Assembly: GCA_937910305.1 (NCBI GenBank) | Contig: CALEPS010000066.1 | Coordinates: forward strand, 1-9,750 | Reading direction: 5' to 3' | Length of the DNA: 9,750 bases | Source: an uncultured Bacteroidales bacterium | Lineage (GTDB): Bacteria > Bacteroidota > Bacteroidia > Bacteroidales > Paludibacteraceae | Shown: positions 1 to 6,800 of the stretch, piece by piece | Position numbering within the stretch: the stretch's first letter is position 1 | Layout of the letters: each line of letters begins with the position of its first letter | The notes under the pieces: model-generated | Told to the model about the DNA's origin: nothing | The model's input: only the letters and a program-made list of their open reading frames with translations | The model's database searches: none | Position numbers and translations under genes: made by a program

Positions 1-86
1 TTTACCATTTATTCATTTACCATTTATTCATTTACCATTTATTCATTTACCATTTATTCATTTACCATTTGGTCATTTATTTGGTC
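1..86 (-). repeat. 15-bp tandem repeat array at the 3' end of rlmL, continuing past the left edge
   Basis: Four exact plus-strand copies of TTTACCATTTATTCA (1-15, 16-30, 31-45, 46-60) are followed by the variant TTTACCATTTGGTCA (61-75) and a partial unit to about 86. On the minus strand the array supplies the last codons and the stop of rlmL. After that stop (54-56) each unit reads ATG GTA AAT GAA TAA, so every TAA (54-56, 39-41, 24-26, 9-11) directly abuts the next ATG (51-53, 36-38, 21-23, 6-8). The array is cut by the window edge, so its full length and the next gene are unknown. The same family occurs at 336-391 and 2361-2419. Confidence 0.95.
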
Positions 87-1268
87 GTTTCGTTTGCCTG
101 CAAACAGGTCGTAACGGTTAAACTGGCAGTCCAGTTCTCCGTTTAGGAGACGGTATTTCTTCGAAGGCTTGAGTCCGATGCATTTCATTGCCGCAGCATT
201 GGAGGAAATGATCCATGCCGTAGCACCGGTAAATTGGTGTTTGAGCGCCGTGCCTATTTTAGCATAGAGTTCCTCCATGTCCTTGTTGGACGCCAGGCGT
301 TCTCCATAGGGAGGGTTGAGCATCACGAGCATCTTGCCATTTACCATTTGGTCATTTACCATTTGGGCATTTATTTGGTCATTTACCATTTTGATCTCCT
401 CCATGCGGATCTGCCGGAGGTCGATATCCTTCTGCACACCGGCGGATTTGACATTCTTCGCGGCCTGCTGTATGGCATAGAAAGAAGCGTCGGAGCCGTA
501 TATATGATGGTTGAAATCGCGTTCAGCGGAGTCGTCATTGTAAACATCGTTCCATAGCTCTGCGTCGAAATCCTTCCATTTCTCAAAGGCGAAGGACTGT
601 CGGAATACTCCGGGGGCTATGTTACGCGCTATGAGTGCGGCTTCGATCAGTAGGGTACCCGATCCGCACATCGGGTCGTAGAAATCCGACTGCCCTTTCC
701 ATCCCGCCATGAGGAGCATCCCCGCCGCCAGCACTTCGTTGATAGGTGCTTCCGTAGTAGCGACGCGGTAGCCGCGCTTATGGAGGCTCTCTCCGGAGCT
801 GTCGAGCGAGACCGTCACCTGCTCGTTCGCTATATGGACATTGACCAGCAGGTCCGGTTCGCGTGTGCTCACATTAGGACGCTTGCCTGTTTTCCGGTTC
901 CAATAGTCGGCAATAGCGTCTTTGACGCGGTAGGTGACGAAAAGGCTGTTTCGGAAGGTCTCGCTATAGACCGTAGCGTCTATGGCGAAGGAGGTGTCCT
1001 CCGTCATGTAGCGGCTCCAGTCCAGACGTTTCAGTTGCTCGTAGAGCCCGTCTGTATTTTTTGTTTTGAAGGAGATAACCGGCACCAAGACGCGCAAGGC
1101 GGTACGCAGACAGAGGTTAGCGCGATAAAGCAGAGCCTTATCCCCTTTAAAAGAAACGGCTCGTCTTTCGATGAGCACGTCGTTTGCGCCGAGTTCTATC
1201 AGTTCTTGCGCTAATACTTCCTCCAATCCCTTGAAGGTCTTGGCGAGCATAGAAAATTCTTTCATCAT
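54..1268 (-). CDS. rlmL: THUMP-domain class I SAM-dependent rRNA guanine-N2 methyltransferase (RlmL-like)
   Basis: This 404-residue protein resembles the methyltransferase half of RlmL/YcbY (UPF0020 family), which in E. coli makes m2G2445 in 23S rRNA; the exact target here is inferred. The N-terminal part, roughly to residue 165, matches a ferredoxin-like plus THUMP RNA-binding region. SAM-binding motif I is DPMCGSGT (198-205), and the catalytic motif IV is NPPYGER (318-324). Start: two adjacent ATGs (1268 and 1265) are possible, giving MMKEF or MKEF. Two oddities come from the 15-bp repeat family: about 21 residues (293-313) between MEEI and the motif IV strand are repeat-encoded (MVNDQ, MVNGK blocks), and the C-terminus runs past the usual LFAGK-like ending into repeat-encoded RNDQINDQMVNE. 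The gene starts 53 nt after tRNA-Ser with no promoter seen between them, so it is probably transcribed from the tRNA promoter. Family assignment is firm; the rlmL symbol is by closest resemblance. Confidence 0.88.
   Translation of the reverse strand: MMKEFSMLAKTFKGLEEVLAQELIELGANDVLIERRAVSFKGDKALLYRANLCLRTALRVLVPVISFKTKNTDGLYEQLKRLDWSRYMTEDTSFAIDATVYSETFRNSLFVTYRVKDAIADYWNRKTGKRPNVSTREPDLLVNVHIANEQVTVSLDSSGESLHKRGYRVATTEAPINEVLAAGMLLMAGWKGQSDFYDPMCGSGTLLIEAALIARNIAPGVFRQSFAFEKWKDFDAELWNDVYNDDSAERDFNHHIYGSDASFYAIQQAAKNVKSAGVQKDIDLRQIRMEEIKMVNDQINAQMVNDQMVNGKMLVMLNPPYGERLASNKDMEELYAKIGTALKHQFTGATAWIISSNAAAMKCIGLKPSKKYRLLNGELDCQFNRYDLFAGKRNDQINDQMVNE
336..391 (-). repeat. 15-bp repeat array inserted in frame inside rlmL
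   Basis: Three to four units of the TTTACCATTTGGTCA family lie wholly inside the rlmL coding sequence. On the coding strand they read in the only open frame of the unit, ATG GTA AAT GAC CAA (MVNDQ), with variants MVNGK and INAQ. The insert falls just before the beta strand leading to the NPPYGER catalytic motif, probably in a surface loop. The reading frame is kept because the unit length is a multiple of three. Confidence 0.93.
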
Positions 1269-1287
1269 CAGCTAATTATTCCCGGGA

Positions 1288-1320
1288 TTCGGACGCCGCC
1301 TTGCTTCGCAATTCCCCCGA
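1288..1320. repeat. Covarying hairpin element, copy 1
   Basis: The 31 bases 1290-1320 align without gaps to 7188-7218. An outer stem TCGG/CCGA (1289-1292 with 1317-1320) encloses invariant single-stranded segments ACGCCGCC and TTCCC, and an inner hairpin TTGC-TTC-GCAA (1301-1311). In the second copy the inner hairpin is TGCC-TTT-GGCA, so two base pairs change on both sides and pairing is kept. It lies between the 3' end of tRNA-Ser and the rlmL start, so on the minus strand it would be in the same transcript. No U-tract follows, so it is not a classical terminator. It may be a processing or regulatory structure, or a small mobile repeat. Confidence 0.75.
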
Positions 1321-1321
1321 G

Positions 1322-1406
1322 CGGAAAGAGAGGGATTCGAACCCCCGGTACCTTTCAGTACTTCGGTTTTCAAGACCGACGCAATAGACCACTCTGCCAT
1401 CTTTCC
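1322..1406 (-). tRNA. tRNA-Ser (anticodon UGA)
   Basis: The minus strand folds as an 85-nt tRNA with a perfect acceptor stem, GGAAAGA (1406-1400) with TCTTTCC (1329-1323), and discriminator G at 1322. The anticodon stem TCGGT/ACCGA holds the loop CTTGAAA, giving anticodon TGA (1372-1370). The T arm GGGGGTTCGAATCCCTC is typical, and the long variable arm fits the class II structure of serine tRNAs. CCA is not encoded. A strong promoter lies just upstream (1418-1449). Confidence 0.97.
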
Positions 1407-1417
1407 AAAAGCGGGTG

Positions 1418-1449
1418 CAAAGGTACTACAAAATTCGCACATACGCAAA
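1418..1449 (-). promoter_or_regulatory. Bacteroidota-type promoter of tRNA-Ser (and probably rlmL)
   Basis: On the minus strand a -33 box TTTG (1449-1446) and a perfect -7 box TACCTTTG (1425-1418) are separated by exactly 20 nt, matching the Bacteroidota consensus TTTG-N19/21-TAnnTTTG. Transcription would start around 1411, a few bases before the tRNA 5' end at 1406. Confidence 0.88.
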
Positions 1450-1478
1450 TTTTTTAGCACTTTTTTTCACTTTCCGCC

Positions 1479-2360
1479 TTATTTTTTGAGTTGGAAGGGG
1501 AAGGAGCCGATGAGGTTTCCCTCGCAGAAGAAATCGACGGTATAGAATCCTTTCTCTATCTCCGGGTCTTCTCCCAGAGGGCAATAGCATGTGCCGGTGT
1601 ATGCTTCGCCGGAGTACTCAATCTGCTGCATCATGGAATAAGGCACCTCTCCGCTCTCGAAGGGGAACAGTTTGTTCTCTTCCTCCCCTATCAGAACTCC
1701 GGCGGGCGTGATGACGCGTGCGTAGAGGTCTTTGATTCCGGGTGTGCATGTGATGTTCTTGGCAATCACGAAATCGAACTGCAGTTTGCGCACATGGCTC
1801 ACCATCCGTGTCTTTTTGTCCTTCTTGTTGAGCATGGTAAGGTTGCATGAAGTCATCTCCAGCATGGCGGCGCGCGTGACCGTCTCCGTCAGTTCGGTGT
1901 TCGCCTGGGTCAGTTCCTCGTTGCGTGTACGGACCAGTTGGTTCTCCTCTTTCACTTGTCGGTTTTCCATGGTCAGACGTGCGTTGGTAGCATTAAGCGA
2001 ATCGATCTGTCGCACATAGTCCTTCATCACCGCACGGACGGTAGCCAACTCTTTTTTCAGTTCGGAGATACGCCGTGCGTTGGAGGCTTTGGTCTGGCGC
2101 AGTTCCTCCAGCAGATCCTGCACGCGTTGCTGCTCACGGCTCAGGAGATCCTGCAGACTATCGTTGCGGATGTCCATCTGCTGATAGCCGTCAAACTGGA
2201 TAGCCAGATCCTCGTACTCGTTCTCCAACTCTTCTTTCTCGATGGTCATTTGCTCTACCATCTCGTTCAGTTCCTGACGCTGGTTCAGGAACAGATATGC
2301 CAATACTGCCACTAACACAAGCAGGACGGCAAAAACGATATAAACTATACTCTTTTTCAT
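1479..2360 (-). CDS. Membrane-anchored coiled-coil protein of unknown function
   Basis: This is a 293-residue protein. Residues about 5-25 form one hydrophobic segment (IVYIVFAVLLVLVAVLAYLF), a likely N-terminal membrane anchor. Residues about 28-165 are rich in Glu, Gln, Lys, Arg and Leu with heptad character, indicating a long coiled coil. The remainder (about 170-293) has alternating hydrophobic residues, four cysteines and paired glycines, suggesting a compact beta domain outside the membrane. I do not recognise a named family; similar proteins are usually labelled hypothetical or SMC-like because of the coiled coil. It follows murF on the same strand after a 59-bp gap made entirely of 15-bp repeats, and its ATG is the last ATG of that array, so it is probably co-transcribed and perhaps translationally coupled to murF. 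Its nearness to murF hints at a cell-envelope role, but that is inference only. Confidence 0.85.
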   Translation of the reverse strand: MKKSIVYIVFAVLLVLVAVLAYLFLNQRQELNEMVEQMTIEKEELENEYEDLAIQFDGYQQMDIRNDSLQDLLSREQQRVQDLLEELRQTKASNARRISELKKELATVRAVMKDYVRQIDSLNATNARLTMENRQVKEENQLVRTRNEELTQANTELTETVTRAAMLEMTSCNLTMLNKKDKKTRMVSHVRKLQFDFVIAKNITCTPGIKDLYARVITPAGVLIGEEENKLFPFESGEVPYSMMQQIEYSGEAYTGTCYCPLGEDPEIEKGFYTVDFFCEGNLIGSFPFQLKK

Positions 2361-2419
2361 TTACCATTTAGTCATTTACCATTTGGTCATTTACCATTTA
2401 CTATTTGGTCATTTACCAT
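2361..2419 (-). repeat. 15-bp repeat array filling the murF to coiled-coil gap
   Basis: The array occupies exactly the space between the murF stop codon TAA (2422-2420) and the ATG of the next gene (2360-2358). Directly after the murF TAA an ATG opens a 10-codon frame (MVNDQIVNGK, stop TGA). In the frame of the coiled-coil gene there are two mini-cistrons, ATG ACC AAA TGG TAA and ATG ACT AAA TGG TAA, the second TAA abutting the gene's own ATG. One internal unit is extended (contains TACTATTTGG on the plus strand). No Shine-Dalgarno sequence is visible, as is usual in Bacteroidota. Confidence 0.95.
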
Positions 2420-3706
2420 TTAGAGGAAGGGGATGGCTTTCTCCAGTTGGTTGGAGCGGCTGCCTTTGAGCAAGACCGTGTATCCGCTGAGTGGTTCGCG
2501 TTGGAGGTATTCGCAGAGCGCCTCCACGTTCTCAAAGACGGGATAAGGCGCGGTGGTGTCTTTGTATTCGTTACCCACCAGCAGCACTTTGTCCGCCTTG
2601 CGCTCCAGCAGCATGTTCACTATGTTCTGGTGCTCCGTATGGCTGTATTCGCCCAGTTCTCGCATGGCACCGAGGATATAACAGACCGCCTTCGGCTGAC
2701 AGACCGCTTCCAGGTGTGACCCAGACCGTTCCACTGACAGACCGCTTGCTTTGCAAGCTGACAGACAGAAAGCATTGATCGCCGCAGTCATGGAGGTTGG
2801 GTTGGCGTTATAGGCATCCACCACGAGTGTATTCCGCTCTGTCTGCATCAGCTGTGAGCGGTTGTTGGACGGTATATAAGCACGTATGGCGGCTAAGGCA
2901 TCCTCTTCGCTCACGCCGAAATAGCCTCCTACAGCTATCGCCGCGGAGATATTCTCTGCGTTGTAGCCGCCAACCAGATGCGTTCCTTCCGGCATAGAGC
3001 CCGTATGGTATAAGACCGGCTTTGCCTGACAGACCGTTTCACTGACAGACCGTTCCACTGACAGACCGCTTGCCTTGCAAGCTGACAGATACATCTTCTC
3101 CAGATAGGGGTTGTCGGCGTTTCGGAAGATAGTACCGTTATGCGCAAGGAGGAAGTCGTACAGTTCGGCTTTGGTGCGCATCACTCCTTCGAACGAGCCA
3201 AATCCCTGCAGGTGCGCTTTGCCTACGTTGGTGATCAGTCCGTAGTCCGGTTCGGCTATCTCCACCAGTTCCTTGATATCCCCCGGATGTGAGGCACCCA
3301 TCTCGACTATCGCCATCTCGTGTGCGCGTGTGATGCTCAGCAAGGTGAGCGGCACGCCGAGCTGGTTGTTGAGGTTGCCTTGGGTATAATAGAGGTTATA
3401 CCGCGTGCTTAATACGGCGGCGCAGAGTTCTTTGGTAGTCGTTTTGCCGTTGGTTCCGGTGATGCCGAGTACCGGCAGTCCCAGTTCTCGTCTCCAGGCG
3501 CGGGCGAGGTCCTGTAGCTCTGCGAGGGCGTTCTCGCCGGAGATGATATACTCCGCACCCGCCTGCCGCGCCTGCTCCACGAAGTCATTGCCGTCGAAAT
3601 GCTCACCCTTCAGCGCCACGAAGATACATCCGGGCACCACTTTGCGGCTGTCTGTTGTGACATTCAGCGAGTCCTTCCCCCTAAGATAATTTTCATATTT
3701 TCTCAT
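2420..3706 (-). CDS. murF: UDP-N-acetylmuramoyl-tripeptide--D-alanyl-D-alanine ligase
   Basis: MurF adds D-Ala-D-Ala to UDP-MurNAc-tripeptide using ATP in the last cytoplasmic step of peptidoglycan precursor synthesis. The 428-residue protein shows the Mur-ligase pattern: N-terminal substrate domain (TTDSRKVVPGCIFVALKGEHFDG), ATP loop GITGTNGKTTTKE, VEMGASHPGDI, the TNVGKAHLQGFGS region and KAEL with the probable carbamylated lysine, then NNRSQ and DAYNANPTSM in the C-terminal region. The start is set at the ATG at 3706: an ATG at 3778 is in frame but lies at the promoter -33 box, and the protein naturally begins near MRKYENYL. Two repeat-encoded segments interrupt the protein (about residues 206-229 and 314-340), both containing LSACKASGLSVERS. 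The usual LGDM motif reads LGAM. Most likely still a functional essential enzyme, since the frame is intact throughout. Confidence 0.93.
   Translation of the reverse strand: MRKYENYLRGKDSLNVTTDSRKVVPGCIFVALKGEHFDGNDFVEQARQAGAEYIISGENALAELQDLARAWRRELGLPVLGITGTNGKTTTKELCAAVLSTRYNLYYTQGNLNNQLGVPLTLLSITRAHEMAIVEMGASHPGDIKELVEIAEPDYGLITNVGKAHLQGFGSFEGVMRTKAELYDFLLAHNGTIFRNADNPYLEKMYLSACKASGLSVERSVSETVCQAKPVLYHTGSMPEGTHLVGGYNAENISAAIAVGGYFGVSEEDALAAIRAYIPSNNRSQLMQTERNTLVVDAYNANPTSMTAAINAFCLSACKASGLSVERSGSHLEAVCQPKAVCYILGAMRELGEYSHTEHQNIVNMLLERKADKVLLVGNEYKDTTAPYPVFENVEALCEYLQREPLSGYTVLLKGSRSNQLEKAIPFL
2680..2766 (-). repeat. 16-bp repeat with hairpin, second insertion in murF
   Basis: It contains the unit TTCCACTGACAGACCG (2729-2744), followed by the hairpin GCTTGC-TTT-GCAAGC (2744-2758) and CTGACAGA, plus degenerate units to the left (ACAGACCG at 2681-2688 and 2700-2706 regions). 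The segment 2729-2765 matches 3053-3089 in 36 of 37 positions; the single difference is in the hairpin loop. It encodes LSACKASGLSVERS and flanking residues between the DAYNANP helix and the ILGAM strand of MurF. Confidence 0.9.
3021..3089 (-). repeat. 16-bp tandem repeat with hairpin, first insertion in murF
   Basis: Three head-to-tail 16-bp units (3021-3036, 3037-3052, 3053-3068) share the core CTGACAGACCG. They are followed by hairpin GCTTGC-CTT-GCAAGC (3068-3082) and a final CTGACAGA. Because 16 is not a multiple of three, each unit is read in a different frame, yet murF stays open. The inserted peptide lies just after NADNPYLEKMY in MurF, where relatives usually go straight on. Confidence 0.92.
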
Positions 3707-3747
3707 TTTCGCATTGATGCATTTATGCGCATTTTCTAATTTTGGCA

Positions 3748-3779
3748 CAAAATTACAACAAAAATCGGACATATGCAAA
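3748..3779 (-). promoter_or_regulatory. murF: Bacteroidota-type promoter of murF
   Basis: On the minus strand the -33 box TTTG (3779-3776) is followed after exactly 20 nt by a perfect -7 box TAATTTTG (3755-3748). Transcription should start near 3741, giving a leader of about 35 nt to the murF ATG at 3706. This promoter also excludes the longer in-frame start at 3778. Confidence 0.88.
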
Positions 3780-3789
3780 TAAAAAGAGA

Positions 3790-3813
3790 AAAATCGCCCC
3801 GAAGGACGATTTT
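3790..3813 (-). terminator. Rho-independent-type terminator of the surface protein gene
   Basis: A 10-bp stem (3790-3799 with 3804-3813, one G-U pair) closes a tetraloop that reads TTCG on the minus strand. The 3' arm continues in a T-rich stretch (TTTTTCTCTTTTTATTTG). It lies about 50 bp after the stop of the surface protein and just before the murF promoter, so it separates the two transcripts. The A/T-flanked stem is nearly symmetric, so it could also act on the plus strand. Confidence 0.8.
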
Positions 3814-3834
3814 CTCAGTCGGAAGATTAGGGTA

Positions 3835-3861
3835 CTAGACGACCAGACGACCAGGCTGCTA
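3835..3861. repeat. Short 8-bp tandem repeat downstream of the surface protein gene
   Basis: GACGACCA occurs twice in tandem (3838-3845, 3846-3853), flanked by the related CTAG-containing pieces TACTAGAC and CTGCTAGG. It lies between the stop codon (3864-3866) and the terminator. Nothing indicates coding or a defined function. Confidence 0.6.
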
Positions 3862-3863
3862 GG

Positions 3864-6800
3864 TTATTTTACTTTTGCGCCCTGGGCGTTGTAGAGGGTG
3901 CCATCGGGACGGATGATATAGAGGTTTCCGTCGAGGAGCAGTTTGCAACCCCTCTCCGACTCTCCCCACGAGAGAGAGGGAGCGTTTTCGATGCCCTGCC
4001 CTTTGGATTTCTCGAAGAGGGCGGTGACGGTCATGTCGGCGATGATATGGTTGAACTCGCGGTCCCAACCCTTGAAGGTATATCCTTCGCGTGTGGGGTC
4101 AGCGGGTGCCGTAGCGGCTTTTCCGTACTCCACCTGCTGTTCGGCAAGGAAGGAGTGGTCCCAGTTCTGGAAGACGACAAGGTACTTACGCGGCGAGGGC
4201 GTAAAGACCGCTTCGTAGGTAGCGTCCGCCACGGCAGGTACGATAGCCGGTGTCCAATGGGAGAAGGTATAGACATACTGCTCCGTAGCCGGTTTGCCCT
4301 GGTCCTCAACAGACTGGTAGGCAGCGGGCATGGCGCCGTATGCGACCTGTTCGCTCATGATCTTAACGCCGTCGATGGTGTAGGTGATGGTAAAGACACT
4401 GACATCGAAGAGTGCGGTGACGGTCATGTCACTCTTGACGGAAGAGATATCTTCGCTCCAGCCGATGAAGGTGTATCCGGTGCGGGTAGCTATCACGCCT
4501 TGCGCCGCCTCTCCGTCGTTGACCTGCTCCGTACCGAGGGGCGAGTTATCCCAGTTGAGGTAGGTGACGGTCCAAGTCTTGCTGTCCTCGCCATAGACCG
4601 CAGTGATGTCTTTGTCGTTTGTGATAGTGGTATATGCGCCATCCCATCCTACGAAATGGTAACCTGCCACTTCTGGAGCGACAGGCGGAACGGCGTTCTC
4701 GCCCTCTTTGACCTCCTGGGTGGATAAGATATTACCGTCCTTGTCAAAGAAGATGACGGTGTAGGTAGGTGCATCGGGTATATCTTCCCATTTGGCAGTG
4801 AAGCCGATGTAGGAGTCACCGGTAGCAGGCACGTTTAGGTACGCGTCGTCAGCATAGTCTCCCCATGCTTCCCATCCAATGAAGAGGGTCTGCTGTCCGT
4901 TAGCCGGGTCGGCGGGTATGTTTTGGATAGCCCCTCCGCAGTTGACCACTTCGGCATAGTAGGCATTGCCTTTGTATCCCACGCCCTGTGAAGTGAAGTC
5001 ATACTTGGTGATCGGTGCAGCGCCATCGAAGACCACCGCCACCTTGGCAACATCGACGTTGAGTGTCTCTTTCTCTCCCGGCGCGATGACATATGCGTTT
5101 CCTTCCTCGTCCAGTCCGTCCTCGAGAGCATACATAGACTGCGGTTTATTCACGCGTGCGAAATTCATGCAAGCACCCGCACCTCCGTTGAGGCGGTAGA
5201 TACGTATTGTATCCTGATAGCGCGCCGGGATCAGGATATTCTCCGCTCCCAGCGCAATATCATGCGCCGTATTCTCCACCATCAGCGTCTCGTAGATGCC
5301 TCCGTCGTCAATGAGCGAGTTGATATACAGCGGATAATAGACATCGTATTCATATACTTCGGAGTAGATACTCTCGCCTCCGCAGTTGACCATGAAACGG
5401 AACGCGAATCCTTGCTCCAGATACTGCTCGTTGTAGTAGTTATAGAAGACGGGAACTGTCTTTGTGAACTCTTTGGCTTTGCCCGCCGCCACATCCGCAT
5501 CGGTGAACTCTCCTACCTGTGTAGAGCCGTTCCAGTCCCATTCGCCCTGCGCATTGCGTCGCGCGGTCTGATAATAGAGTCTGGAAGCAGAGGGAGTAGC
5601 AAGTGAAGCCCAGAAAGTGATGCTGTCTCCCATCATAGCGCGTGTCTCGCTGTCTGCAAATCCGTCCGCGGGATAGAGTTTGTTGGTATGCGCAATCTGC
5701 GCGGCGTCGAAGGAGTAATTGCCCGCCATGGTGTAGCGCGCATAGATATTCAGGTTGCGGTGTACGTTAGTGAAATCCGCGGACCAGTGGTCGAAGATGA
5801 GGTTCTGCATGGTAGGTTCGGCAGGCGCGGTAGCGTCACCGCCGCAGACTACTTTTTCGGTTTTCAGGAGCGTCAGGTCCGAGTTCCAGAACTTAACGGT
5901 GTAAGTGGGAGTCTCTACTTTTTCTTCTACAGGACAGGCAGGCATTGTAATTTCAACATACCCATTACCCTTGTCACGTTGTGATACTTGAAGTTCGCTA
6001 TCAAACACATATACTAAACAATCGGCAGGTTTAGCGCGGGTAATTTTTTCGCCTGCTTTGTAGTTATAACTTGAATTTCCATTATCCCAGGAGTAAGTAT
6101 AATAAGGTTGTCCATGAAATACAACAGAAGTGTCATTCATGTGTTGACCACTGATAATCAAACGATAATATAAATCGCCCGTAGTGCCGATAGCAAAGGA
6201 CGGAGTGTACTCCAATTCCACCCCTTTGCGAGCATCTACTGTTGTTATATTGCCTTGTTTAACACTATTCCAACTGGATTTGTTTTTGCTAAATTCCCAT
6301 TTATAGGTATATCCTTCTACACTCTGCACTTCAGCAGTAAGAGCTTGCGAAGAACCGAATAGCATAATCTGTGCATTATCGTTTTCATTTACTTCATAGA
6401 AATATGACATTCTCTTAATACCGGTGGGAAGAGTTACATCCACATAATTATTGAAGCCCAGATTATAGTATGAGTTTCCTTCGTATTGCAACCAGTCGCC
6501 ATGATTCAAGTCATTTTCGTACCTACCTTGTATAAAAATACGAATATCTGAATATCCATTTTTGTAACACTCAGAAATCAGATTATTTTTCCCGTTAATG
6601 TTATGTAAACAAAATTCTTGAGGCCCCCCGTTTGAAACTTTAGCTGTTGTCGCGGCTTGAACAATTACCTGAATAGCATTATCTCCGTAGATATACTGCG
6701 ATGTGGTCTTACGAATACACGCATCTTGCGTTTTGTACCAGATACTTATGCCATAGGAACGGTTTATAATTTTTTCAGGGTGAAAAACATCATTAAAGGA

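Noticed and set aside
1..86. CRISPR array
   Set aside because: The units are 15 bp and directly adjacent without unique spacers, and no cas genes are present; it is a simple tandem repeat.
780..1214. Plus-strand open frame of 144 residues
   Set aside because: It is antisense to rlmL, whose motifs are clear in the other strand.
1272..1460. A 62-residue minus-strand open frame (contains MAEWSIASVLKTEVLKG)
   Set aside because: It is the translation of tRNA-Ser and its promoter, a well-known false gene pattern.
1938..2315. Plus-strand open frame of 125 residues
   Set aside because: It is antisense to the coiled-coil region; Glu/Gln/Leu-rich heptads give long open antisense frames.
3707..3778. 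Longer murF start at 3778
   Set aside because: The ATG lies at the -33 box of the murF promoter, upstream of the expected transcription start, and adds 24 residues not expected in MurF.
4047..4727. A 226-residue plus-strand open frame
   Set aside because: It is antisense to the InlB-like repeats of the surface protein; the sense frame has a signal peptide, domains and a tail, while this frame has no family features.
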